DNA of 64,000 bases from the NCBI GenBank assembly GCA_009885995.1, contig VFJQ01000038.1:1-64000 (forward strand), written 5' to 3'. This document shows, piece by piece, positions 26,236 to 35,263 of this stretch. How positions within the stretch are numbered: the first letter of the stretch is position 1; every line of letters starts with the position of its first letter. The DNA is from Verrucomicrobiota bacterium (GTDB taxonomy: Bacteria > Verrucomicrobiota > Verrucomicrobiia > Chthoniobacterales > Chthoniobacteraceae). A model generated the notes under the pieces. It did not search any database and was not told the DNA's origin. It was given only the letters and a program-made list of their open reading frames with translations. The translations under genes and the position numbers were made by a program.

Positions 26236-27507
26236 TCATGTCCCGAAACGGATGGTCGCGCTGCGTCCGTGCGCGTCGAGGCCCTCGATCTCGCTGAACG
26301 TGCTGATGACCCCGACCGATCCCTTTAGCGCGCTCTCGCCGAACCGCACGAGGCTCGTGCGGCGCTGGAACATTTCGACCGTGAGGCCGGGGAAGCTCTT
26401 GCCCGCGCCGCCCGTCGGCAGCGTGTGGCTCGGACCGGCGAGGAAATCTCCCGCCGCGACTGGCGAGTAACCGCCGAGGAAAATCGCGCCCGAGGTGCGC
26501 AGCCCGATGGCGATCCGCTCTTCGTCCTTCGCCACCACGCTCACGTGCTCGGCGGCGAAGTCGTTCGCGATCGTCACCGCGTCTTTCATCGTCTTCACGA
26601 GCACGAGCGTCGCACCCTGATCGAGCACGCCGGCGAGGTGCTCCTGCCGCGAGAGCGTCTTGAGCTGCCAGGCGACTTGCGCCTGCACGGCGGCGAGCAG
26701 CTTCGCGGAATTCGTCACGAGCACCATCAGGCTGCCCTTCCCGTGCTCGGCTTGCGCGAGCAGGTCGGCGGCGATCCATGCGGCGTTTGCGCTCACATCG
26801 GCGATGACGAGGATCTCGCTCGGCCCCGGCAGCAGATCGATCGCGACGGTGCCAAAGACCTGCCGCTTCGCCTCCACCACGTAGGCATTGCCCGGGCCGA
26901 AAATCTTTTGCACGGGCCGGATCGTCTTCGTGCCGAATGCCAGCGCCGCGATCGCCTGCGCGCCGCCCACGCGGTAGATCTCCGTCGCGCCCGCCGCGCG
27001 CAGCGCGAAGTGGAGCGCGGCATTCACCACGCCATCCGGCCCGGTCGGCGTCGCGACCACGATCTCAGGACAACCCGCGGCCTGCGCGAGCGTGCAGGTC
27101 ATGATCGCCGTCGAGACGAGCGGCGCGGTGCCGCCCGGCACGTAGATGCCCACGCGCTCGAAGGGATCGAACCGCTCACCCACCAGCGCGCCCTGCGCGT
27201 TCTTCATCGTCCAGTTTTCCCGCAGACCCTGGCGGGCGAAGGCAAGGACGTTGGCGTGCGAGACAGCAATGGCCGCCTTCGTCCGCGCGTCCACCTTCGG
27301 CGTTCCGGTCACGCGCAGCTTGGCCGCCGTCAGCTTCGGCCCGCCAAATTTCTCCGTGTAGCGCAGCAGCGCCGCGTCGCCTTCCGTCTGCACCGCGGCG
27401 ATCACCTCGCGCACGGTCTTCTCCACGGCCGGATGCGGCTCGCTCACGCGCTGGAGGCTGCGGAGCGCTGCGGCAAAGCCGGGTTGATCGTGACGGATGA
27501 CTCTCAT
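26236..27507 (-). CDS. hisD: Histidinol dehydrogenase
   Basis: The 423-residue product catalyses the last two steps of histidine synthesis, oxidising L-histidinol to histidine with NAD and zinc. Family features are in order: GTAPLVSTAIMTCTLAQAAG, GGAQAIAALAFGT, the conserved KIFGPGNAYV, DLLPGPSEIL, and zinc/catalytic histidines in AAEHVSVV and GPSHTLPTGGAGKSFPGL. Length is usual. It is followed by hisS on the same strand; other his genes are not in the window, so the pathway must be encoded elsewhere. Confidence 0.95.
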   Translation of the reverse strand: MRVIRHDQPGFAAALRSLQRVSEPHPAVEKTVREVIAAVQTEGDAALLRYTEKFGGPKLTAAKLRVTGTPKVDARTKAAIAVSHANVLAFARQGLRENWTMKNAQGALVGERFDPFERVGIYVPGGTAPLVSTAIMTCTLAQAAGCPEIVVATPTGPDGVVNAALHFALRAAGATEIYRVGGAQAIAALAFGTKTIRPVQKIFGPGNAYVVEAKRQVFGTVAIDLLPGPSEILVIADVSANAAWIAADLLAQAEHGKGSLMVLVTNSAKLLAAVQAQVAWQLKTLSRQEHLAGVLDQGATLVLVKTMKDAVTIANDFAAEHVSVVAKDEERIAIGLRTSGAIFLGGYSPVAAGDFLAGPSHTLPTGGAGKSFPGLTVEMFQRRTSLVRFGESALKGSVGVISTFSEIEGLDAHGRSATIRFGT

Positions 27508-27582
27508 GGCGAAGGAGCGCGGTATGTAAGGAGTGCGTGCCGTTTTGCAAACGCCGCTTTCCGTGCCAGGGCCACGCGCGAC

Positions 27583-27609
27583 TTGACACTCGGCACGGTC
27601 CGCTAAGCT
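27583..27609 (+). promoter_or_regulatory. Possible sigma-70-like promoter for the kamA-like gene
   Basis: A perfect TTGACA lies at 27583-27588 and a weak TAAGCT at 27604-27609, 15 bp apart, about 110 bp upstream of the start. The spacing is short and the -10 is poor, so this is tentative. Confidence 0.25.
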
Positions 27610-27717
27610 TTACCGCACCTTGAATCCAACCGACCGCTTTCCCAAGGCCTGCGCCACGCCTTCGCGTCCGCGCTGATCGACGAATCCACTCTGCGCACCC
27701 GCACCGATTTCACCACC

Positions 27718-29085
27718 ATGACTCCTACGTCCACACTCGATCCCGCTCACGTCGATCCGCCCGCCCCGGCCACACCCCTGGAGGAGTCGCTCGCGCACCG
27801 TGACCTGCGCGAGGGCGACTACTGGCGGGCCATTCCGGCCTACGCCGACACGACCGCTGCGGAATTTGGAGATCATCGGTGGCAGCAGCGGCAAACGGTC
27901 ACCAACGTCCGGCAACTCCGCGACACGCTCGGGGCGATCGTTCCGGAGTCTTTCTACGAAGACCTCGCCGCCGGCATCGACGCCGCGCCGATGGCCCTGC
28001 GCATCTCGCCGCACCTGCTCGCGCTGGTCGATTGGCACGAACCGCTCGGCGATCCGATCCGCACGCAATTCCTCCCGCTGCACTCGCAGCAGGAGCCGAA
28101 TCACCCGATGCTCCAGTTCGATTCGCTGCATGAGCAGGAAGACTCGCCGGTTCCCGGCCTCACGCATCGCTACCGCGACAAGGCGCTCTTCCTCCCGCAA
28201 GATTCGTGTCCGGTGTATTGCCGCTTTTGCACGCGCAGCTACGCGGTGGGAAACGACACGCCGGAGGTCGAGAAGCTCAAGCTGACCGCGAACATCGGGC
28301 GCTGGGAACAGGCGTTCGCTTACATCGCTTCGCAGCCGCAGCTCGAAGACATCGTGATCTCCGGCGGGGACAGCTACAATTTGAAGGCCGATCACATCGA
28401 GTTGATCGGGCGCCGCCTGCTCGAGATGCCGAATATTCGCCGCATCCGCTACGCGACCAAAGGCCTCGCCGTGCTGCCGCAAAAGATCCTCAGCGACGAC
28501 GCGTGGGTCGATGCGCTCACGCGCGTGGTCGAACTCGGTCGGCAGCAGCATCAGGACGTGGTCGTTCACACGCACTTCAATCACCCGAACGAAATCGTCG
28601 GCTGGACCGCGCAGGCGATGGACCGGCTCGTCGAGCGCGGCATCCATGTGCGGAATCAAACCGTGCTCCAGCGCACCGTGAACGACACGCCGGCCACGAT
28701 GCAGCTCCTCGTGAAGCGGCTCAGCCACGTGAACGTGCATCCCTATTACGTCTATACGCACGACATGGTCCCTGGTGTCGAAGACCTGCGCACCTCGCTC
28801 GCCACCGCGATGCGGCTGGAGAAGCATGTGCGCGGCGTGACCGCGGGCTTCAACACACCGCAATTCGTCACCGACACGATGGGCGGAGGAGGCAAGCGCG
28901 ATGTGCATAGCTTCGAGCGCTACGACCGCGCGACTGGCATCGCCGTCTTCACCAGCCCCGCTGTGAAGCCCGGCCGGCAATTCCTCTACTTCGACCCCAT
29001 CGCCGCCCTCGACGAGCAACATCGCTGGCGCTGGACGCAGCCGTCCGAGCGCCGCGCGATGATCGACGCAGCGCTGGGAGAGTGA
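27718..29085 (+). CDS. KamA family radical SAM protein (lysine 2,3-aminomutase-like)
   Basis: The 455-residue protein has the radical SAM cysteine motif CPVYCRFC (C164, C168, C171) that binds a [4Fe-4S] cluster, followed by the KamA-family blocks TRSYAVGN, EDIVISGGDSYNLK and HTHFNHPNEI, with GVTAGFNTPQFVTDTMGGGG carrying the region that normally leads to the PLP-binding lysine (GGKRDVHS). The family moves an amino group between carbons of lysine or related residues, for osmolyte synthesis or EF-P modification; the N-terminus is long enough for a stand-alone lysine mutase. Stand-alone gene, divergent from hisD and convergent with nth. The exact substrate is uncertain. Confidence 0.85.
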   Translation: MTPTSTLDPAHVDPPAPATPLEESLAHRDLREGDYWRAIPAYADTTAAEFGDHRWQQRQTVTNVRQLRDTLGAIVPESFYEDLAAGIDAAPMALRISPHLLALVDWHEPLGDPIRTQFLPLHSQQEPNHPMLQFDSLHEQEDSPVPGLTHRYRDKALFLPQDSCPVYCRFCTRSYAVGNDTPEVEKLKLTANIGRWEQAFAYIASQPQLEDIVISGGDSYNLKADHIELIGRRLLEMPNIRRIRYATKGLAVLPQKILSDDAWVDALTRVVELGRQQHQDVVVHTHFNHPNEIVGWTAQAMDRLVERGIHVRNQTVLQRTVNDTPATMQLLVKRLSHVNVHPYYVYTHDMVPGVEDLRTSLATAMRLEKHVRGVTAGFNTPQFVTDTMGGGGKRDVHSFERYDRATGIAVFTSPAVKPGRQFLYFDPIAALDEQHRWRWTQPSERRAMIDAALGE

Positions 29086-29104
29086 TGGGAAGCAGGCGCG
29101 TGCG

Positions 29105-29761
29105 CTAAAGTTTGCCCGCGCTCGGGCATAGGCGCGCGATCTCGCAATGCGCGCAGTCCGGCTTCCGCGCCATGCAGCGGCGGCGGCCGTGCCAGATGAG
29201 CCAGTGGCTCAGCAGCGCCCAATCCTCGCGCGGCACCAGCTTCATGAGATCCTGCTCGATCTTTTCCGGCGTGTCTTCACGCGTGAGCCCGAGCCGACGA
29301 CTGAGACGCTGCACGTGGGTATCGACGACGACGCCTTCATTCATGCCGAACGCATTCCCGAGCACCACGTTCGCGGTCTTGCGCCCGACGCCGGCGAGCG
29401 CGGTGAGCGCGGCGAGTTCGCGCGGGACTTCGCCGCCGTGCTTCACGACGAGGTCGGCGCAGCACGCACGGATGTTCTTCGCCTTGTTGCGGAAGAAGCC
29501 GGTGGATTGGACCAGGCGCTCCAGCTCCTCCTGCGAGATCTCCGCGTAATCGCGCGCGGTCTTGCACCGGCGGAAGAGCGCCTTGGTGACGATGTTCACC
29601 CGCACGTCGGTGCACTGCGCGCTGAGGATGGTGGCGATGAGCAGTTCGAGCGGGTTCGAGTAGTCGAGTTCGCAATGCGCACCGGGATAGGTGCGAGCGA
29701 GCGTTTCCCAGATCACCCTCGCCCGCGCGGTGCGGGCCGCCGCGGTCTCGCGGCCGCTCAC
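29105..29761 (-). CDS. nth: Endonuclease III
   Basis: The likely start is GTG at 29761, overlapping the upstream lipoprotein stop as GTGA, giving 218 residues (typical is about 211). Features: helix-hairpin-helix LAGVGRKTANVVLGNAF with the catalytic lysine, the catalytic aspartate in VVDTHVQRLSRR, and the iron-sulfur cysteines C196, C203, C206 and C212. It is a bifunctional glycosylase/AP lyase acting on oxidised pyrimidines. It is the last gene of a lipoprotein-nth unit and convergent with the kamA-like gene. Confidence 0.95.
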   Translation of the reverse strand: MSGRETAAARTARARVIWETLARTYPGAHCELDYSNPLELLIATILSAQCTDVRVNIVTKALFRRCKTARDYAEISQEELERLVQSTGFFRNKAKNIRACCADLVVKHGGEVPRELAALTALAGVGRKTANVVLGNAFGMNEGVVVDTHVQRLSRRLGLTREDTPEKIEQDLMKLVPREDWALLSHWLIWHGRRRCMARKPDCAHCEIARLCPSAGKL

Positions 29762-29997
29762 TTCTTCGGCGTCGCCGGGGGCGTGAGCGTGCGGATCCGC
29801 TCCTTGGCCTTTCCGGCGTATTCGCTGTCGGGATACTTCTTCACGAGATCCTGATACTGCCGGAGGGCGCGGGTCTTTTGCTGGGCGCGGAACTTCGCTT
29901 GTTGCTCGGCGGCGACGTCCTTCTGCGATTTCTTGCAGGACACGGTGCCGACGGCGATGACGCCGGCGAGGAGGACCAGTGCGAAGCGCTGAACCAT
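29758..29997 (-). CDS. Small lipoprotein with TPR-like helix pair
   Basis: The start at 29997 gives 79 residues. The N-terminus is a lipoprotein signal ending in GTVSCKK. The rest (RALRQYQDLVKKYPDSEYAGKAKERI) matches one TPR-like repeat of the kind found in BamD/YbgF relatives. It sits 24 bp after the large TPR gene, and its stop overlaps the nth start. Its role is unknown; the context suggests an envelope protein linked to the TPR neighbour. Confidence 0.75.
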   Translation of the reverse strand: MVQRFALVLLAGVIAVGTVSCKKSQKDVAAEQQAKFRAQQKTRALRQYQDLVKKYPDSEYAGKAKERIRTLTPPATPKK

Positions 29998-30020
29998 GTG
30001 GAGTGGAGAGGCTGGAGGGA

Positions 30021-33000
30021 TCACTTCTTTGCTTTGTCGGCTGCGGGCTTCGCGGCGGCACCCGGCTTGGCAGCTTTCGCTCCGGATTTCGGTGTCGCGG
30101 CTTTCGGCGTGGGTTTGGGCGGGGCGATCTTGCCGGAGGCCTGGTCTTCGAGCAGTTGCCCGCCGCGCCACAGGCCCTCGGCAGCGAGTTCGCGCTCGGC
30201 CTCGAAGAAGGTCGCGATCTTGATGTAGTTGTTGATCGCCTCGTCGAACTTCTTCTCCTCCTCCAGCGCCTTGGCCATCATCATCATCGCCTGCGCGCGG
30301 ATCTTCACCGACCCGGTGTTCGACTTGGCGACGATGGCGAGAATCTCGAGCGCCTCATCGTATTTCTTCTGCTCGTAGAGGCCGGCGCCGATGCCGAAGT
30401 TCGCCTCCATCACCTTGCTGCTCCACGGATAGAGCTTCTTGAGATCTTCGAGGATTTTTGCCGCGTCACCGGCCTTGCCTTGGGCTTGGAGGATGCGCGC
30501 GTTCCCAGCCATCGACACCGATTGCGCTTCGCCGACGCTGCGCGTGACTTTGCTCGGATCGGCGATGTTAGCCGGCACCGGGTAATCCTTGGCGAGCTTG
30601 TCGAAGACGACCTTCGCCTTGTCGAGATTCTTGCGGTCCACCAGCGCGTTGCCGTAGCGATCGAGATCGGCGGGCGAGAAGATGAGCTTCTCGTCGTAGG
30701 CCTTGTCCATGATCTCGAACCAATCGACTTTCTTCTCGCGGTCGTTGTCCGCGAGGAAGTTCGCCAGTGCGAAGAGGATCTTCGGCTTCGTCGTCTTGCC
30801 CTCAAACTTCGCCGCGAGCGTCTCGAAGTAGGTCTTCACCTCGTCGGATTTCTTCAAGCTCACCTGCATCCGCAGCGTGTCGATCTTCAGCAGCGTGTCG
30901 AGAAGCTGCGACACCGCGTTGTGCTCGGGCGCTTTCTCGATGCCTTGCTCGGCGTTCTTGATCGCTGCCTCCATCCACTCCTTCCACTTGTCCTGGTCGG
31001 CTTTGCTCAAGGCGAGGAAGGGGCCGAGTTTCTCGGCGCGCTGCTTCCAGATGCCGGCGAGTTTCAGGTGCGCCACGGCCACGTCCGGTTTGTCAGCGTG
31101 CTGTGTAATGAAGTCCTCGTAGGCCTTGATCGCCGCGTCCTGGTTCTCCTCCTTCAGCGCGAGCTGCGCGGTGAAATCGTAAGCGTAGAAGATGCGGTCG
31201 CTGTTGGGATACTTCGCGATGAACTCCGCGATGACCGCGTGGACCTTGCTGTAGTCGGGCTTCGCGTCCGGCTTGCCCTGCACCGCCTCGTCAGCCGCTT
31301 TTTGCAGCATCGCCGCCATCTCGAACATCGCCGGCGGCGACGGCTCGGCTTCCGGGAAGCGCTTCACGAGGTCCGCATACGTCACGAGCGCTCCGGCGGG
31401 ATCGCTGGTCCCCGCTTGAGCGCGCGCCTTGAAATACAGCGCGTTGGCCATCAGCGAACTCTCCGGATATTTCGCGATGAACGCGTTCAGTTCCGCGAGC
31501 GCGGCAGCTTGATCGCCGAGCGTCCCCGCGATCTGCCCGACCCAAAACGCCGACTGCTCCGCCTGCTCGGTGCCGGGATATTTGTCGCGCACCGTCTTGA
31601 AGCTCTTCAGCGCCTCGTCGTTCTTGCCCATCTCGCGTTGCACGGTCGCCATCGCAAACTCCGCCTGGCTCAGCAGCTCCTTGTCCGTCTGCGTCTTGAG
31701 TGTTTGGTCGAGCGCCTTGAGCGCCTCGTCGTAGCGCTTCAGCGCGATCAGGGCCGTCGCCTGCTGCATGATCGCGTTCGCGGAAAATTTGCTCTTCGGG
31801 TAATTTGCAATCTGCTCGCCGAAGTATTTGATCGCCTGGTCCGGATTGTTCAGCGCCGGGTCCGTATCGAGGAAGACCGCACCGACGAGCAGGGCGAGAT
31901 TCTCCGCGATCGGGTCCGTCTTCCCGAAGGCCGTCTTGAACTTCTCGTAACCCTCGACCGACTTGTCGGCGATGTGCTGCGCCGCGTAGGTGACCACCAT
32001 GAAATACGCCGTCCGCTTTTTCTGATCCTTGTCGTCATCGGTGAGGAAGCCGTCGGTGAACTTCAGCATCACGCGCGCTTCGTCGAACTCGCCCAGCGCG
32101 AGGAAGACCTGCCCGGACTTGAGCTTGGCATCGAGCGACTGGTCGGGCTGCTCCTTGATCCCCGCGAGCTTCTCCCGCTCCTTCTCGACCACGCGTCCGT
32201 AGCGGCGCCACTCGTCGAGCTTCTGCGCGGCGCGGTTGGTCTCGGCCATCTGCTGGAAATAGATGATGCGCTTCTCCTGCACGCCGATCACCTCGTCCTT
32301 CGGCCGCACCTCGCGATACTGCTCGAGCGCCTGCTCGTTGAACTTCTTCGATGCATCAGCGTCCTTGCCCGCGAGCGACGCCTTCAGCGCAAACACATCG
32401 CCGAGCTGCATGAACGAATTATTGATCAGCACGAGGTCGCTGCGCGCGCCGATCACTTCGCGGAAGGCTTTCTCCGCCTCGTCGAGCGCAGCGGTCGATT
32501 GCGGCGTCGCGCCCGCCTGGTCCGCGGCCTTGATCCCCTGCTGCGCCAGCACCAATCCGCGGAGGAACTTCGTATCCATCAATGTCGGGCTCGTCGGGAA
32601 TTGATCCATCGCCAGCTTCAGCACCGCAGCCGCGCCCTCGAAATCCTCCACCTGCGCCAGCGCGCGGCCCTTGCCGTAGAGCGCGGTCTCGACTTCGAGG
32701 CTCTTCGGAAACTTCGCGACGAAATCGTCGAAACCTTTCACGGCGTCCTCAAACGCGCGCTTGCGCTGCGCGACCTGCGCGGGCGGGAGTTCTGCCGCCT
32801 TCGTCGAGATAATCTGCGGCACGAGCACGTAGCTGCGCTCGAGCACTTCCGGCGGCACGTTCTTGGCCGTGTAGTTCTTCCGCGCCGCTTCGACGGCCTT
32901 GTCGTAATCCTTGAGGAAGAAAAGATTCACCGCCGCGCCGAGATGCGCCCCGGGGATGTAAGGCGACGTGGGATATTTCTGCGGCACGCCTTGGTAGAGC

Positions 33001-33152
33001 GCGGCGGCTTCCGCGTATTTGCCCTGTCCGGAGAGCGCTTCGGCTTCCCGCATGTCGCGCTGGTCTAGTGTCTCCGGCGGCTGCTGGGCACGGGCGGCGG
33101 ACCCGAAAGCGACGATGAGGAAGAGCGCGAGCGATAGGCGTGCGGCGGACAT
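30021..33152 (-). CDS. Large exported TPR protein
   Basis: The start at 33152 gives 1043 residues with a signal peptide (MSAARLSLALFLIVAFGSAARA) followed by QQPPETL. About 15-20 TPR-like repeats fill the protein, many of the YbgF/BamD type with KYPxSxY or KFPxS ends (ALYQGVPQKYPTSPYIPG, FDDFVAKFPKSLE, LNAFIAKYPESSLMANAL). The C-terminus is Lys/Ala/Pro-rich (KPTPKAATPKSGAKAAK...). It is likely a periplasmic scaffold. The frame stays open upstream to 33293 but the added residues are not signal-like. The small lipoprotein and nth follow on the same strand. Confidence 0.88.
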   Translation of the reverse strand: MSAARLSLALFLIVAFGSAARAQQPPETLDQRDMREAEALSGQGKYAEAAALYQGVPQKYPTSPYIPGAHLGAAVNLFFLKDYDKAVEAARKNYTAKNVPPEVLERSYVLVPQIISTKAAELPPAQVAQRKRAFEDAVKGFDDFVAKFPKSLEVETALYGKGRALAQVEDFEGAAAVLKLAMDQFPTSPTLMDTKFLRGLVLAQQGIKAADQAGATPQSTAALDEAEKAFREVIGARSDLVLINNSFMQLGDVFALKASLAGKDADASKKFNEQALEQYREVRPKDEVIGVQEKRIIYFQQMAETNRAAQKLDEWRRYGRVVEKEREKLAGIKEQPDQSLDAKLKSGQVFLALGEFDEARVMLKFTDGFLTDDDKDQKKRTAYFMVVTYAAQHIADKSVEGYEKFKTAFGKTDPIAENLALLVGAVFLDTDPALNNPDQAIKYFGEQIANYPKSKFSANAIMQQATALIALKRYDEALKALDQTLKTQTDKELLSQAEFAMATVQREMGKNDEALKSFKTVRDKYPGTEQAEQSAFWVGQIAGTLGDQAAALAELNAFIAKYPESSLMANALYFKARAQAGTSDPAGALVTYADLVKRFPEAEPSPPAMFEMAAMLQKAADEAVQGKPDAKPDYSKVHAVIAEFIAKYPNSDRIFYAYDFTAQLALKEENQDAAIKAYEDFITQHADKPDVAVAHLKLAGIWKQRAEKLGPFLALSKADQDKWKEWMEAAIKNAEQGIEKAPEHNAVSQLLDTLLKIDTLRMQVSLKKSDEVKTYFETLAAKFEGKTTKPKILFALANFLADNDREKKVDWFEIMDKAYDEKLIFSPADLDRYGNALVDRKNLDKAKVVFDKLAKDYPVPANIADPSKVTRSVGEAQSVSMAGNARILQAQGKAGDAAKILEDLKKLYPWSSKVMEANFGIGAGLYEQKKYDEALEILAIVAKSNTGSVKIRAQAMMMMAKALEEEKKFDEAINNYIKIATFFEAERELAAEGLWRGGQLLEDQASGKIAPPKPTPKAATPKSGAKAAKPGAAAKPAADKAKK

Positions 33153-33279
33153 GGGAGAAGGGCACGCAACATAAAGGGAGCGCTCCGCGCAAGCCAACTG
33201 CGATTTATCAAAACCAACGCTTTTCACGCCGACCGCCGCCATTGACGCGCCCGATGCACCCCGCTCGACTCCGCGACGC

Positions 33280-33954
33280 ATGATCCTCGTCACCTTCGCC
33301 GTGCCCCAAGAAAGCCGCGCCTTCGTCGCCCGGCTGCGGCACTCCGGACCGCTCGGTCCGGCGCTGGTGGGAAATCTCGGGGTCGAGGAAGTCGGCGTCG
33401 TTCACACCGGCATGGGCGCCGCCGCCGCGCGCGAAGCGGCGCAGCGTGCGCTCGCGGAACTCCAGCCGGCCTTCGTCATCGCGTCCGGTTTCGCCGGCGG
33501 TCTCGATCCAGCGCTCGAAGCGGGCGACTTGATCGCCGCGCCGGACCTCTCAGCCCCTGCTCTGCTCCAGCGTCTGCCGTCGAGCGTGCGCCGCGTGCGA
33601 CTCGCGTCGGTCGATGCGACGCTCGACACGCCCGCCGAAAAGACCCGCCTCCGTGCGAGCACCGGGGCGGACGCGGTCGATCTGGAATCCACCGCGCTCG
33701 CCGGGGCTTGCGCCGAAGCCGGCGCGCCGCTGCTCGTGCTGCGGATCATCAGCGACGCAGCGGACGAAGCACTCCCTCTCCCGAGCGACATCGCCTACGA
33801 CACCGAGCACCAGCGCATCCGCCCGCTGGCGATCCTGCGCTACCTCCACGAGCAGCCGCGCGCCACGGATCCCCTCATCCGCTTCATCCGACGCCTGCCC
33901 ATGCTCCAGCGCGTGCTCGCCGAGGCCCTCGTCGCCGCGATCACGCCGAGGTAG
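33280..33954 (+). CDS. Purine/uridine phosphorylase or MTA/SAH nucleosidase-family protein
   Basis: The 224-residue protein has the nucleoside phosphorylase fold signatures: MILVTFAVPQESRAF at the first strand, VVHTGMGAAAAREA, VIASGFAGGLDPAL, the substrate-binding AVDLESTALAG (Glu at the ribose) and LRIISDAADE near the C-terminus. It may be a futalosine/MTA nucleosidase or a hopanoid-type phosphorylase; the sequence does not decide. Its stop codon (33952-33954) lies inside a palindromic element. It is followed by trpS. Confidence 0.75.
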   Translation: MILVTFAVPQESRAFVARLRHSGPLGPALVGNLGVEEVGVVHTGMGAAAAREAAQRALAELQPAFVIASGFAGGLDPALEAGDLIAAPDLSAPALLQRLPSSVRRVRLASVDATLDTPAEKTRLRASTGADAVDLESTALAGACAEAGAPLLVLRIISDAADEALPLPSDIAYDTEHQRIRPLAILRYLHEQPRATDPLIRFIRRLPMLQRVLAEALVAAITPR

Positions 33955-34027
33955 GGACGGCTGTCCCAGCCGTCCGCTTCGCAGCGGAGCACTTTTTCGC
34001 GGACCGCTGGGGACAGCGGTCCCTACC
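33950..34027. repeat. Palindromic element family D, copy 2
   Basis: Left arm ggtagggacggctgtcccag... (33950-33977) and right arm 33999-34027 are inverted copies. It spans the 3' end of the nucleosidase-like gene, whose TAG stop is part of the ggtaggg arm, and lies 50 bp upstream of trpS. Transcribed, it could form a strong hairpin between the two genes. Confidence 0.85.
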
Positions 34028-34076
34028 ATTGACACTCCCGCACCCTGCGTCCGAAGGTGCGCGCCCGTTTTCCACC

Positions 34077-35051
34077 ATGCCCACACCGCGCATCCTCTCC
34101 GGCATCAAGCCGACCGGCAAACCCCACCTCGGCAACTTCTTCGGCATGATGCAGCCGGCCATCGCGTGGCAGGAGCGCGGCGAAGCGTTCTACTTCATCG
34201 CCGACTACCACGCGCTCACGACCGTCCACGATCCCGCGGCGCTGCGCGAATACACCCGCGGCGTCGCGCTCGACTTCCTCGCCTGCGGCCTCGACCCCGC
34301 TCGCGCCGTGCTCTGGCGCCAGAGCGACGTGCCCGAGGTCACCGAGCTCACCTGGCTGCTCTCGTGCGTAACGCCCATGCCGATGCTCGAAAACTGCCAC
34401 GCGTATAAGGACCACGTCGCGCGCGAGAAAGTGCCGTCGCACGGGCTGTTCGCCTACCCGGTGCTCATGGCCGCGGACATCCTGCTTTTCGACTCGAACA
34501 TCGTCCCCGTCGGCCGCGACCAGAAGCAGCACGTCGAAGTCACGCGCGACATCGCGAGCGCGTTCAACCGGCTCTACAAATCCGATCTCTTCGTCATCCC
34601 CGAATCGAGCATCCTGCCGACCGTCGCCACCATCCCCGGGCTCGATGGGCAGAAGATGAGCAAGAGCTACGGCAACACGATCGAGCTCTTCGACGAGGAG
34701 AAGACGATGCGGAAAAAGATCATGAGCATCATCACCGACTCGACCCCGGTCGAAGGGCCGAAAGATCCGGCCACGAGCAGCATCCTTGGCCTCTACCGGC
34801 TCGTCGCCGAAGAGTCCGCGATCCTGCAGATGGAGGAGGAATTCCGGATCGGCGGCGTCGGCTACGGCGACTTCAAGAAACGCCTCTTCGGCACGCTCTG
34901 GGAATACTTCGCCCCCCAGCGCGCCCGCCGCGCCGAACTCGAGCGCGACCCCGGCCACATCGATCGCGTCCTCGCCGACGGCGCCCATCGCGCCCGCGCC
35001 GTGGCGGAGAAAACGATGGCGCGAGTGCGCGCAGCGGTGGGTCTCAAGTAG
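34077..35051 (+). CDS. trpS: Tryptophanyl-tRNA synthetase
   Basis: ATG 34077 gives 324 residues. The class I signatures are HIGH-like PHLGN at 16-20 and KMSKS at 193-197 (GQKMSKSYGN), with the family N-terminus ILSGIKPTGKPHLGNFFG. It charges tRNA-Trp. Size is normal for the bacterial enzyme. The frame is open further upstream but through another gene. Confidence 0.96.
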   Translation: MPTPRILSGIKPTGKPHLGNFFGMMQPAIAWQERGEAFYFIADYHALTTVHDPAALREYTRGVALDFLACGLDPARAVLWRQSDVPEVTELTWLLSCVTPMPMLENCHAYKDHVAREKVPSHGLFAYPVLMAADILLFDSNIVPVGRDQKQHVEVTRDIASAFNRLYKSDLFVIPESSILPTVATIPGLDGQKMSKSYGNTIELFDEEKTMRKKIMSIITDSTPVEGPKDPATSSILGLYRLVAEESAILQMEEEFRIGGVGYGDFKKRLFGTLWEYFAPQRARRAELERDPGHIDRVLADGAHRARAVAEKTMARVRAAVGLK

Positions 35052-35065
35052 GGCGCGCTCGTTTC

Positions 35066-35193
35066 TTAACGCAGAGGCGCAGAGAGCGCAGAGGGCCGCA
35101 GAGATTATTTGGCGCCAGCCCGCTTGCGCTGCACTCATCATCATCCCCCGAAACCTTTGCGTTCCTCTGCGTTCCTCTGCGCCTCTGCGTTAA
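35066..35193. repeat. Palindromic element family B, copy 3
   Basis: Left arm ttaacgcagaggcgcagaga... (35066-35106) and right arm 35151-35193 are inverted copies. It fills the space after trpS and shares the ACGCAGAGGCGC core with the copies at 803 and 18144. Confidence 0.85.
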
Positions 35194-35263
35194 AATTCAC
35201 CGCATCGCCAAGAAGCAGTTTTCCGCCTTTTCCTCCGCGTCGAACCCGCTACAACCCCGCGCC

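Noticed and set aside
29979-33068. Plus-strand open frame of 1029 codons
   Set aside because: It mirrors the large TPR gene and has a low-complexity Leu/Arg composition with no motif.
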